From Aptenodytes patagonicus (lineage: Eukaryota > Chordata > Aves > Sphenisciformes > Spheniscidae), in contig NC_134963.1 in assembly GCF_965638725.1 (NCBI RefSeq), forward strand, positions 10,444,501 through 10,508,500: a stretch of DNA of 64,000 nt, in the 5' to 3' direction. Each line of letters opens with the position of its first letter. Position 1 is the first letter of the stretch. The notes below the pieces were generated by a model that saw only the letters and a list, made by a program, of their open reading frames with translations, was not told where the DNA came from and did not search any database. A program made the translations under genes and the position numbers. This document shows, piece after piece, positions 1 through 12,750 of this stretch.

Positions 1-3000
1 AGCGTTTTGGGATGGAGGAGTTAAGCGCTTGCACCCACTTGCTGCACTTGCCATTAATTTATTAAAAACAAACAAGATACCACATTTTGAATGAAACAAT
101 AGCTCAACTGTGGAAAATAACCACTCGCATTTTATTGCTTTATTTAGTATAACGCTCCAAAAATTCTCCTCTTTGAAACAAAACCAACAAGAAAAAAAAA
201 CTGGTCTTGTGGGCTGGAGAGCAGTATTTTCCTTTAGGCCATGAAGTTGTTAAAATCATTTCAAATGAGCTTGGTGTTTAGTCTTCACTGCAGGAAACAT
301 TGCTCTACCTGTCTGAAACAGCTCTTATCAGGAAAATAATGCTCACTACCTCTGCTGAAAAATCAAGGGGTGACTCTTTAAAACAGTTATATGACCTTTA
401 AAAAGTACACAAAATAAAGGAACAACAAGGATGTTGGAATCCCCATTAGTTAAATGGCCTCCTAGGCTTTCATTGGGTTATGGATGTATTTAACTAATAG
501 AAAACATCACCCAGTCTGATTCCTGTCTTAGAAGCAAAATAGGGATAATTTAGTATCAGGAGTGATTAATGTCATTTACTTACCCATTTTGTTATAGCTG
601 TTACTGAATTTAAAATGCTACTCACAAATTAAATATTTTACAACCATTTTGCTCCTAATTGGTTGCAGATCACAGATTTCCTTTAAACATAATGGCTGTT
701 TAGGTGGTGGGGTTTGCAATGCACATTGTTTTTTTACAATCACTTTTGACATTTTGAGAATTTTTTTAATTTTGATTAATTTCAGTTAAATGAGACGAGA
801 GCGTACGATCTCTTTGGAATGGTCTGTTGTTTCAAAGTGTGGTTTAAGTGCGCAACATCCTTTAGCATATTAATTTGTACACTTTGCCATATACTTGTTG
901 GCCTTTAAGAGTCTGAATTAATGTAGCTTAAAGAGATGTTATCTTGATTGTTATTTGGATCAGGATAGTTTAACATACCCTTAATAAAAACAAATACCCT
1001 GTCACATAATGAGCCTAAAGTTTTTAGGGATTTCTTTTGATGATATCTTTTAATGAAATATTTAATTCAAATGAGAAATAGTGAAGTAGAGAGCGCACAT
1101 ACTCTGTATGAGCAGCAGAGAAAAGCTGGTTACTTTTTTCCAGCAGGCTAATGAATAGCAATTTTAGGATGCCGGTGACTTCTGAAAGTTGTACTGAAAA
1201 CAAGATAGGTCTGCCAAGAGCCAGGTAAGAGCAGTAGACAAACTTCATACTGTATTTGAGTCTGCCCCTGTTAGACAAAGCTTATATGCATACTTGGAAG
1301 AAACCTTAATAGTTCATTTTAAATATTATCAAGGTGTTCTCACTGTGTGTTTGGTTTTTTTTAAATCACCGTTGATCTACACCTTTCTTCTCTTAATTTT
1401 TTACATGGGAAAGAGAAAAACTGTCTGAGCTGAAACATGATGATGCCTGAAGTTTCCATTGCCAGGTCTTAACAGAGCAATTTTTCTCTTAAATTCTTGA
1501 ATTTTTAAAGGATTTTAGTGGTGTTCACAGCACCAAATTAGCTTCCTTCTAAGCTTAGGTCAAAAAACTGTGCTGTCTCTGGTTTCTGCCACAAAGTGCA
1601 AGTCTTCCTCTTCATCGGTAATATTAAATCAAGTATTTGGAAGAATTAGTGAACTGATTCTGCCCTGCAGTCACTTGCATTTTTCTCTAGTTCCCTGTTA
1701 ATGTTGTCCACACAAAAACCAACCCTTCCTTGATGGCATTGTTAATTCCTCCCAATTTTTCTCTGCCTAGTGGAATTGCCCAGTCAGGAAATCCTTCAAA
1801 CATCCTCCGACCACTTGAATAGTGGTCCTTTTCTTGCCTTCCTACAGCAGCTTTGCCATGCGACAACATTTGCCCACCTCAAAACATGTGTGATGTGCTA
1901 CAGCAACCATGCACAGGCTACATTTGCCCCTTCCTTTCCAAATTCAAACATTTGCTCCCTGATCATCCAAATATTGATTTAAACAGTCTTTGATGTCATT
2001 TGGGGAAATGCATTTGAATGTTTTAAATGTGGACTCAGTCCACTACGAGGAATACTCAGAGGATTGAGACAAACGGGGATCCTTTGCACTCTGTTAGCTA
2101 ATGTCATATTCCCTGCAGCATTTACTAAAATCATTTAGTCACAAAGATAACACTGTGGATAAGGAATATTTTTAAATGTTTTGAAAAGACACTGTTATCT
2201 GTTTGATCTTAACAGATGACTTCTACAATCTAAATTCCAACTTCACCAACAGAAAAAGCTCCTATTCTGTAAGAGAGTGTTTATAGTGAACCATATCTGA
2301 ATTTGTCCTGGGTTTGGTCACAGGCTCCTAACAGGTTTGAGCTCTCATTGAAAAATTAGTTCTTCTTGTGGGCTGTTATTTTCCAGGTACAGATTTCAAT
2401 TAGGATGAAGAAGCTCTCGTTCTCACATAAATGTTCCCAGCTACAGACTGGTATATTTAACCAGGACTTCCCAGCTTCTAGGTGTACAAACACCAAAATT
2501 TCATTGCTATTTTTCCCCCATTGACATGAAAGGCATACATAAACATGCTCAAGAGCTAGCAGTGTTGACTGAAATATTTCTGAAGGGTCTTTTACACCTT
2601 AAGCACCCGCCACTTTCCTGTGGTTAAATGCACAATGTGTGTGAGATATTAACCAAAGAAGTTCTGTAATTGCAAAGATTATTTTTCAGGGCTTGTTAAT
2701 ACATTTATTTTCATTTTCCTCTTGTGCCAACAAAGTCTTGCTTAACTAGTACAGTATCTTTCATTATAAGTGATGAGGAATATTAGATTATAGTTAAAGG
2801 TAGGTGCTCTGCTCGGTTAACCAGCGGTGCCTGGAAACTGGATATGAACTAACAAGTGATATTTTAAATGTAGTTGAACCACTAATCCTTGATGGACTTG
2901 AATAATTGGCATTCGGCTTGAGAGAAAATAATTTAACAAAATGTCAATATTAATTGTTTTGGATTTGTGAGAAAAGCGAACCACACAAGTTTTAAGGTAA

Positions 3001-5850
3001 GGGGAAATTAATCTTGAAACAAAGTTTTTAATAAATGTTGTTTAAAATTAAGCCTCACTGGTGCTAGTGGGCAATACAAAGATTAAATTTAACTTTGGAA
3101 GCATTCACTAAGGCTGCAAGCTTAAAACAAAGTTATATTGGTTAACAGCTAAAAGCAATGGAAATGAGTTTTCAATTCATTTCTAGTATGCAACTCAGTA
3201 GCCATGCCAAGCAAAACTGTGAGCACTTCTTTCTGCAGTTTTCTATTTCATTTTGAAAAGACAGTTTATGAGATAGTCAAACTAAGAGCACAGCCACATG
3301 TGCACCCCTCTAAAACCCCCAAATTTAAGCTGAAGCTTCACAAGCCTTTTGAACTAAACCGTTTGTTTGATAATCAAACAATAATTTCATAATTCCATTT
3401 GTACAGATCAGCTCCTTTAAAATATACCAACTGCATCTGCACAAGTGTTTACTGGTGGGATTTTAGAGTTAAAAAAGGAAAGGCTGTTTTCAACATTTAG
3501 CAGAGAAACAAATAGCTCTGCTAACCCTGCCCAGAGACTGCACTCATACCTCAACAAACACACAACTATCTTCATGTTTAGCACAGATTTTACAGATACC
3601 ATAAGAAAGAGAAAACCTTTATAATGATTTATTTTCATATTAAATTCTTAACTCAGAAGTGAGACGTGACCCTTAGATAAATCTCCCATAATACCCTGCT
3701 GATTCCTCCAGTTTGGTCAGGGCTAACAGAATCATATTAATTGGTAACTCTGCTGTGGGGGTAAAGAGGTGGGTTTTTTCTTCAGTTACTTTTCTTGAAT
3801 GTCAGACAGATTAGTGCACTAAAATGTCTGGGAGATAAATATGCTGTAGATTTCAAACAAATGAAATTCCAAAATTGTTTGTTAAGGTGAATTCAGGGAG
3901 TGAAGGAAATAACTATCCTTTTTTCATGCACTCTGAACTGCAGGTTGTACACTTTAGTTTGTTGTAAGTTGGATTTTTTTTTTTTTTAACTATTTGGAAA
4001 AAAACTAAGAAACAGATTTGGAAAGAAGGAAAGAACTGAATCCCAGGTTTTGCTTCTGATTAAGTTTTGTGGATTGTCTTTATTTAAAAAAAAATAGCCT
4101 GAATGTTCTTCTTGACACTAAAACAATGAGTGAGATCCTGAAATACTTTCAAGTATAGGTTTTGTCTCTGTAGAGCACTCCTAAAAACATGCTTCAGATC
4201 TTTCACAGCACAACTGTCTCCTCTCCCTGCCTATCTGAAAGCACATTTTAATTGTTTGGTACAGCAAAATGACCCTTTTACTTTTGTTCCAGAAAAGTTT
4301 AAAGTACAAATCCACAGAATTTTGGGGATGAGCACATCCTAGGTATTTTAGGAAGGCATTTTATTTTGTAAATATTTTGTTTTAAAATGTACATACAAAA
4401 GCTTGTACAACGGTGAAAGGATGAACTTCCTGAAATTAGCTAATCCTGAAAAAGATTCTATTTAAAATTTTGTTTGTTACTAAGAAACCTGGGGCTCTCT
4501 AAAAAGAAAATGTCCCGGAAACCTTCCTATTGCATATTCTGGACAAGCTAGAAATAAGTGTTACATATTAGTATGAATTAATACAAAATGTTTGGGCAGT
4601 TTGCTCTGAACAAAAATCATTAAATAAAATTAGGAAGCATTTGAACTATGATTTAAATAAAATTTTACACTAAACTATCTATAAAGACATGCTCTTTAAT
4701 TTTAATAGTGAGTATTAGATAGAAAAAAATAATTTAAAATACTCCTTGTGGTTTTTTTTCCATGTACAGCTCCACTTAAATTATCTCATTCAAAGTAGTG
4801 CACTTTTCAACCAGTAAACTCATTCTTAAGTTAGTGTTACACTGATAAACTAATTTCAAACAAATGTAACTCGGTGCCAACACACAATTTCAACAAGAAG
4901 CAGAATTACAATAACAAATATGAAACAAACTATTTGACTGTTTAAGCCTATGTGAAATCTGAGAAAGGTGGATTTCTCAAACAATTATTATAGGAACTTT
5001 GGGTTGTTTGTTGGTTTGGAGTTTTTTTCTGTTCGATGCAGTGACATTACATTGTACTGGTGGAACACTTTCAAGTTGGGTTTTGTTTTTACATTTTAGA
5101 TTGAAATGAAGCTTCAAGGCACAGCTATGAATTTTCTTTTAAATGATGACTAAGAATTACTTGCTTTCTAAGGAGAGAACATAGCTATTCGCTTTTATAC
5201 CCATGCCAAACCTCTGCAGTATTTCTTTGAGCTAACCTTTATCCCCTTTCTGGACTTGTATTGGTCTCTGCTAGAAAGCAAGTCAGCTGTAATTACTTAC
5301 AGGTGAGTTATTCCATACTAATGAAATAGCTCTATGAAAACGATGTTATTGAATTGAAATGTAGATGGCAGAAACACATTGATTTATTTTGCATAGATTT
5401 TTAAACGCTTAACAATCGCTCCCTCTCCCCTCAGCGCTAAAGAAATTAAGATCCAGCAGAGAGAGAAGCGAACATGAAGTTCAGTTCTAAGTTAGACTGG
5501 TATCATTTTTGCATGGTTTGGGGGCAGAATGAAAAATAAACTTGGTTTAATAGGTTCCTAGTAAAATGTCTCATTTTTTTATTTCCAAAAGCCCGGTGCT
5601 GGACACAGCAAGGCACAGCACCCTTGCACTCTTACCTTCCTCCTGACACTAACTGAAAGATGAATTTGTTTACTCTGATGTGCTTTTTTTAAAAGTGTGG
5701 GTAACTCCACCCATAACTCTACAACTTCCCACTCACCCAGTTGTTTTTAACCTTTTAAGCACTGCTCCTGACCCTCCATCCTCCCTGCCACTGGAGCAGG
5801 CATTTTCAAGCCACGTCCATTTTTATTGACCAGAACCAGACTGAAACCTC
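1..5850. other. AT-rich non-coding DNA, no gene seen
   Basis: No open frame here has coding character. The longest are about 60-90 codons, lack splice-flanked continuity and show no recognisable protein. The sequence is AT-rich with homopolymer T and A runs, for example near 3974-3988. I saw no RNA gene, satellite or recognisable transposon. It may hold distal regulatory elements, but nothing in the sequence alone proves this. Confidence 0.5.
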
Positions 5851-6609
5851 CAGCTCCCAACTGCAGCCCCCTCCAAAAGTGCCCCCAGCAGCTGTAAAAA
5901 TAGGGGCTCTTTCCACACCGGCCCGAAACCGCCTTGGCCCCGGGTTGGCAAAGAGGAGCCAACTGCCCCTCGCGTTTGTCTGCAGGGAGGGGGTTGCTCT
6001 TACGGGGCTCTTTCCCCCCCCCTCTCTCCCTATATATATATATTATTATTTTTTGGCGGGGGAGGGACAGGATTTTGTTTTGTTTTTACAGCAGCCATCC
6101 AGAGCCCTGGGTATTGATTTTCGGGCACATGAAAGGGATTTTTTACAGGCCTTCCCTGTGGAAGGGAGCAGCAGTAAAAGGTGATACCACCCACTCCGAA
6201 GGAATGCTGTGCATGCAATTAGGAGCAAGCTCCCAGCCAGGGGGTTAGAATTCAAAGCAAGGCAAAAGCTCCCCACCTCCCACAAACAACAAATCCATTA
6301 AAACTACCAAAGCCATCAATACTAATCAATGCATCCAGGGGCCGTTAACTATTTCGGTGCTCGGGGTTTTTCTTCCCCTCGCTCCTTCACGCTCCTCCCG
6401 CAGCCGCGGGGGCTGCATCCCTCTGATGAAACATCCCCACGTTTGGGTCGGCGGCGTTTTGTTTTACCGCTTTTCCCCACGCCCGGAGCCGGCCGGGCGC
6501 TCCCGGCTCTGCGACCAGCCTCATTAAATACCATTAAGCGCGACTGACTTCAAAGGGCTGGTCAGGAGCGGCGGGAGCGCCGGGGCCGGCTCCGGGCGCT
6601 GGGAAGCCT

Positions 6610-6690
6610 CCCCGGGGCAGCCCCGGCCGCGTCCTCCCCGCCGGCCCCGGGGCAGCCCCGGCCGCGTCCTCCCCGCCGGCCCCGGGGCAG
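6610..6690. repeat. 35-bp GC-rich tandem repeat, about 2.3 copies
   Basis: Unit 1 (6610-6644) and unit 2 (6645-6679) are identical by eye, and an 11-bp partial third copy follows (6680-6690). The unit begins CCCCGGGGCAG and includes a CGCGTCCTCCCCGCC block. Such repeats are commonly length-variable between individuals. Confidence 0.85.
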
Positions 6691-6694
6691 GCTC

Positions 6695-6719
6695 GGTGCG
6701 GTGCGGTGCGGTGCGGTGC
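6695..6719. repeat. (GGTGC)5 microsatellite
   Basis: Five perfect tandem copies of the pentamer GGTGC directly follow the 35-bp repeat and run into a GGGCCGGGCCGGGGG stretch. The G-rich character could favour G-quadruplex formation on the + strand. Confidence 0.9.
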
Positions 6720-6789
6720 GGGGCCGGGCCGGGGGAGGCAGCGGCTGGAGCGAGGCAGCGCGGAGGGGTAGCAGCGAAGTGGTTAATCA

Positions 6790-9700
6790 ATACCAGGGCT
6801 GCAGGCAGGGGAGGGGCGGGGTGGAAGGGGGATAAAAAATGCAGAAAGGAAGGAAATGGAGGGAGTGAGAATTAGACTCACTATAAAACCTCCTCGTTCT
6901 GATTTACAAAAGAGGGAGGGGGGAGAGATGGGGGACGAGTAAAGAGGGGGGGAGAAGAAAATGTGAGCCAACAAGCACAATACCCCTCTTTCCTGTAGCG
7001 AGGATGTTTGTTGGGGTTTGGGCTGGGGATGTTTTTAACTACGAGTCCGCAGACGCGATGGGATCCGAGGGAAAAATCACATCAGTGTAAAACCTATGGA
7101 ATTAAACTGATTTTTGCATTAGCTGTGTCTCTCCACTTTTTCTTTTTTTTTTTTTTTTTTTTTTTTCCCCTCCCATCCAATCCCTCATTCATAACTTGCA
7201 TTTAGTGACTGTTTTTCTCATTCATGTTCCCCTCCCTCTCGGACACTGTCAAACCGAGCACAAGAGCCTGCTTTGTAGAGGTTTGATCAGCAGAGGTTTG
7301 AGCTCTTTGGGCTGACTGCATTTTGGTTACATTCAATCACTTTTGAAGCTATCGATTCGATATGTTTATGGAAACACGTGAGGTATTTTTGGCCATCTGC
7401 TAGCTAGGAAATGATTAAGATTATTTATCTTTAGCGAAAGGAACGAGGAGATTTCTCTCTTTCTTATTTTCAATCCTGCAGATAGGAAAATGTCCTTAAG
7501 AAAATGTTGCACTTTTATCACATTAAAACGATTGTTCGGTCTAAATAAAGATGTGGTTGGGGGGGTGAGTTTGGGTGCATTTTAGACTTTTAGAAATCGT
7601 TTCTGACAGCTTTTAAATTACTAAAACGTTTCAGATGATGCCTTTTTGTTGTGAATAGTGCTTTTGTTTGTATTTTTTCATTTTAAAAATCCTTTAACAA
7701 GCTGCATTTGTTGAAGAACTATAAAAATATGGGAAAAAATTAAGAACAATCTGAATTTCAGTGATATGTAGACACATATCTGTGGATAGAGATACACATA
7801 CATAGAGTAATTTTAAACTGTTTTATTCTCGTGTGTCTGAATCAAAGCCCATTCAAATAAAACTTTTTCGTAAACTACTTGGGTAAAAATATGGGGACGG
7901 TGAAATCTCACGTATTTTAGGGGCAAGTTTTAGGATCATTCAAATCAGCGCTTAAATAAAGGGTCCACTTCAAGTTTGTGTGTTAAAAAAGAAAATTATA
8001 AAGGTAGCCATGCTGAATAAGAAGAGAGTTACCATTTTAGATGAGCTTTGATTTCCAGCCTCTCTGAAGGAGTGGTAGTGATTTTTTTGAAGTTGAGGCA
8101 AACCAAAAGTCCAATCTGTTTAAGTTTAAACATTACTAGTCAATGCTGCCCTGTGAACATTTTATGAATCTATTCATTCCTGTCTCCCATGGAATTTTAT
8201 CAATTCGTTTTGAATCCAGCCTTATAGTTTTGTCCACAGGAACAAATGTTTGCAGCTAGGGAGCTGGGAATGAAAGACAAAAACACAAAAATCAAATCTA
8301 TCCTTCCTAAATGTAGCAATCTTCCACAAGGATGGATTTTAAAGTTAATTTATAACAGCCTCTGTAAATATATTTGGAAACTTCTGTGAAATTTTTCTTG
8401 CCCTCCTCTTTTCTCTTTGTTTCTGTCTGTCACACACATTCACAAAGCATATGTACGTTCAAGACCTAATTAAGAAGGTTTTATATGAGTTTGTACATGT
8501 GTTTTCACACAGACGATAACGGTGAAGCGTGTTACTGTGCTGCTCGTGTGGGACGTTAACCTTGCAGATGGGAAGAGTGTTATTAAAGAAATCGTAATTA
8601 ATAGCATTAAGAAGCTGATTAAAATAAAAAACGCGTTACTGCAGCGGGGGTCTCATTAAGGAATAGTCATGCCTGTCTGCCACAGATTTAAGAACTTTCA
8701 GCCACAAGGCCTTGAACTGAGGCAGCTCCAGTTTAAGCAAACGCGGCGGAGACTCCACCCCCAGTGACATCAGATTGAGTTACACTGCAAAAACACCCCA
8801 AGATCTGGAGGGGAAAAAAAAAAAAAAAAATCAGCTTTTCTCCCTCCCCTCCTTGATGTTTAAAAATGATAAAAACGCCATTCTTCTCCAGCATTGGACG
8901 TTTGCAAAGAGCCCTTCTTTAAAGCAAACTAACAGCGGAACACATGTCTCTTCTCAGCCTTCCTTTCCAAAGGGAGGGGAGAGCACAACTGCACATTTGC
9001 AGCAAAACGCCACCAAAAAAAAAATCCACAGAACTCCCCAATGTCCCCCAGCCCTGAAACACAAAAATTAAATCAATCAATCCGGCACTGCAGCAGAGCA
9101 ATCCTCCTTTCGCAGAGCAGGAAGGAGCCCCGTGGAAAGGGCTGTGGTACGCAGCGACAGATCTGGGGCTGGGGACCAAGGGCTGGCAATGGGGAACTTT
9201 CATTAACTTTATTTGCAGTTTGGCCAAAATTAAACTGACAAACTGGTTCGGAGCTTGCTGTAAAGTTACACATTTTTCACGTAAACATCCAAGGCAGTTG
9301 CCTTTCTCTAGGATGTGTCATTTCCTGTGTAGCTATAATAATATATTAAGTAAAGGGATAGCAATGAATTTACATATTTACATACGTATAGACACTGTGC
9401 ATAGGAAAGATAGCAGGATGATGTGTATATACAACAGCAGAAATCAGCAGAAAGCATTTTGTTAAAAAGTTTGGGAAATGACCACACTGAAATAAGAAAC
9501 ATGCTTCAAATATTCTTGGCATTCAAGACAAGGCTGGCAAGGAAAGATTTACGGACAAGTCAGTGTGGGACAGGAAAGCTTCTATGTTTAAAGGTTCGGG
9601 GAGGTGGATGTCATGCTCAGGACACAGGTCACCAAAAAGAGCTACAAAACCAACTTAGTTCTTACCTGCTCCCCACGGGCTTTATTTTACTCTGAATCGT

Positions 9701-11050
9701 GCAATGCTAAACATTTAGCAAGGCAGTCATAAGGAGACTCTCTGGCGACTGATAGCAAGCTGAAGGAATTAACTGCAGGGATATAGGGGCTCACCTTTGC
9801 TCCAGGAAGGACATCTTTCTTTTTGCTGTAAGATATCTACTTTTTTTCCAGCAGTAAAGTGTCAAACCCACAAAGGAAGCGATATAATTAGTGCTGGTAC
9901 CTACTACAAACTCGGATCTCTGAAGAGAGACCAGTGCAGCTTTTCAAATGTCTACCATTTTGAAATCAGAAAAACATTTTCTAACAGACAGAAGAATCCC
10001 TCTTGAATCCCCCCTGGCCCTTTTGAATTCACGCCCTGCCTTACATCAAACGCTTTTTTGCTGATTAACTGCACAATCAGGTCCCTGCAGATCAGGGGAA
10101 GAATGGAGAAGAGAAAAGCAACCTCTTTTCCAGAGAACAATACCATTATTTCAGCTCCATTGGACAGGAATGTGTGATTTCACAGCCCACTGCCCTTCTC
10201 TCCCATCTCCAAAAACACTGCCAGAGATCCACTGCTCCAAGTCCCCACCCATTAGTACCCAGATCCAGCATTTACAACTTGGGTTCAATATTTGTGCGTG
10301 GGGGGCTATGCACACATGTGCATACATATATGGAGAAAATATCCAAATCAGAACCAACTCCCAAGCCCAAGAATAGATACAAAGGAAGTTTAGTTTATTT
10401 TTAAAAATAGCTAATATCCTTTTTCTTGTATAATGTAAAATTCTAGTTCACACGCACGCAAGTTGTATTTTGGGGTTGGATTTGGTATGAAGGTAGTTAC
10501 CAAATGAAAGGAAAAGAAATTTTAAAACTAAAATAATTCAACAGTTTAGAGACAAATATACTTTTTCAAAGACAGATTACTTAATAAAATGCCAGTACAT
10601 ACAGTTAAAAAAAAAAAAAGCCTTTTTAGCCACAAAAGTGTATTGCCTTCTCACAGCTTACCCGGTTCCTTTGCTGTTAAGTTTGTCTCATTGGAGTATG
10701 GAAACATTTTCATTTTACAAACATCTGTTGAAATCAATTGTTGAAGAGATGATTCCACAGGAGGAACTATGTATTTTAAAGGTGGAAGCAACCGCACAGT
10801 TGTGAGTTTGTTAGTTAACAATATGGCAGAAATCTTTTCAAAAAAGAAACTCGCCAAGACATTCCCCTGTGAGAGAGACTGTCAATGACTCTCTCGGTCT
10901 TTGTTTATTCATTTTTCAACGATTCCTGTGTTTTACAATTTGCAGGGCAAGAGAAATACTGGACAGCTTCCCCCCCTAGCCCTTAAACTTTGATATCGCC
11001 TGGTTTCAGCTCGACCGCGTGTACAAAAGGCAAAAGCTCTTGTCATGAAA
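6790..11050. other. Non-coding DNA, no gene seen
   Basis: Only short chance frames occur here. There is a 24-base T run at 7143-7166. The segment from roughly 8515 to 8770 mixes homeodomain-type TAAT cores with CpG-containing words and reads like a constrained non-coding element, but this is only an impression. No RNA gene or mobile element was recognised. Confidence 0.45.
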
Positions 11051-11683
11051 GTGCACTGAAGTGACCTGGTGTGTTTTAGTCGGTCACAATTAAATCCCCT
11101 GCTTGGCTCGGCCGGCGGAGAGCGCGGCCGCGGGAGGAGCGGGAGGGCAGCGCGGCCGTCCACGCCGCTGCCCGCCGGTCCGGGAGGGAGAGGAGCAGCC
11201 TCTCCCGTGGGCACCCACCCACCGACACCCCCCCCCCCCCCAGCAAACGCTCCCCAACTACAGCAACAATTACGATTCTAAATTTGGCAAATTTAGCGAT
11301 TTGTTTTGCCCGGGCAGGGCTTGCTTTTCTACGCGGGGGAAAGAGGTCGAGCTTTGAAACCGAAATAGACACAAAATAGCTGCAACCTCTTGGGCAGGGC
11401 CGCCCCCCCCGACCACACCTCCCCGATCCGGGACCGCTGGGGATCAGTTTTGTTCCCCCAACACCAGCACCGCCGAACAAAAGAGAGAGAAAATAATATT
11501 TGCTCAGGTCCCCCCTCTGTTCGCCTTTGATTTATCTGTTTACAACCGGGACCCCCTCAGTTGAAACAAAAAATCAATGAAAATGTAGTTGGAGAAAAGG
11601 CGGGCAAACTACTGAAAAAAAAAAAAAATTTGTGAATGGAAGAATGTGTTTGTGCATTCATTGTTAAAATAAAGAGCGTGCCG

Positions 11684-11812
11684 TGACGTGAGCACCCGGG
11701 CGCCAATGGGCGAGGGGATAATATTTTTAAATATCCTCCCCGGGAGCCAATGGGGGAGGCGGTGGCAAAGACTAGCGCAGGGGCGAGCCAATGGCGGGGG
11801 AGGTATGCTAAT
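11684..11812 (+). promoter_or_regulatory. Core promoter: CRE-like site, three CCAAT boxes, octamer
   Basis: In order: TGACGTG (11684-11690, CRE-like), CCAAT (11703-11707), CCAAT (11747-11751), CCAAT (11788-11792) and ATGCTAAT (11805-11812, octamer-like). Each CCAAT sits in GCCAATGG, and they are spaced 44 and 41 bp apart, about four helical turns, all in the same orientation. This is the classical layout of an NF-Y-driven TATA-less promoter. An AT-rich inverted repeat lies between boxes 1 and 2. Transcription probably starts shortly after 11812 and runs rightward into the microRNA locus. Confidence 0.6.
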
Positions 11813-12748
11813 GAGGAGTTGGTCAGGCAGGAGCTGAATGTCAACTAGTCAAAGATGGAGGCTGGAGCGGGGAGACCATGAGGTTGGTACCGGAGGATTT
11901 GCCCACGTTTTGATCGATCAGGGAGCCACGCCGAGGCGCGACCGGCGCGGCGGCGGCCGGCGGCGCGGGGCGGCGGGAGGCGGGGAGGGGTGGGGGGGGG
12001 GGCAGAGCCGCGCCGCCCTCGCCGCCTCTTTTGCGCCTCTTTTGGCAACTTTCCCCCCCGCGGCGCGGGGATCCGTCCCTCCCGCCGCCAGGTACCGCGC
12101 AGCGAGCGGGGCCCGTCGGCCCCGCCGCCGCCCGGGGGCCGCATCCGCCTGCCCGGGCGGAAATGGCGGGAGCTGCGGGCCCCGGGGGGGGGGGGCGCGG
12201 GGTGACGGCGGGGCGCGCCGCCGCCGCGGCTCTGACAATGGCCCGCAGGGCGAGCGGGCCGGGCGGCCGAGGGGCGGGGGGAGCCCGGCGGAGAGAGCGG
12301 GGCGAGGCGGGGGGGGGGGGGCCCCGCTTGCCGGCGGCGCCCCTGGCCCGCCTCCCGCGCGGGGGGCTCCCCGGCGGGGCCGCGCCGCCGGCCGGGCGCT
12401 TCCCGGAGAGGTTTCCCCGCGGAGCGGGCGGGTGCGGGGGCCTCTTCCTCCCCCTTTTCCAACTGTAGCGATTTCCCAAGTGAAGTTCTCGCCGGTCGGT
12501 TTGCTTTCTGGCGTGCGATCGATACGAGCTGTTGAAACGAGCCGGCGGCCGGAGCCGCCTAGGACGGCAGCGGGGCTAGGAATAAAACTTGGGAGCGGCA
12601 GAAGCGGCAGAGGGCTGGCTGTGTCCGCCGAAAACGGAGGGGAGAAGAGGGGACGGGTGCGGGTCTGCATCGTCCGTGCGCGAAGTGCTGGAGAAGTGTT
12701 GGGAGAGGCGATTGCTGGCAGGCTTGGCTGAAAAATCTCTAGATAGTG

Positions 12749-12750
12749 GT
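12749..12750 (+). other. Candidate 5' splice site at the island edge
   Basis: The sequence reads GTG|GTGAGCTAAT, a near-consensus donor followed by a T-rich stretch. It lies about 940 bp downstream of the octamer, a reasonable end for a first exon of the primary microRNA transcript. No matching acceptor could be assigned. Confidence 0.3.

Larger units (their letters stand above)
6330..6780. promoter_or_regulatory. CpG island with internal GC-rich tandem repeats
   Basis: This is a short CpG-dense block in otherwise AT-rich DNA. It contains a 35-bp direct repeat (about 2.3 copies, 6610-6690) followed by five perfect copies of GGTGC (6695-6719). No coding exon is recognisable on either strand. 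It could be a promoter of an unannotated non-coding transcript or simply a GC-rich repeat island; the sequence does not decide. Confidence 0.45.
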
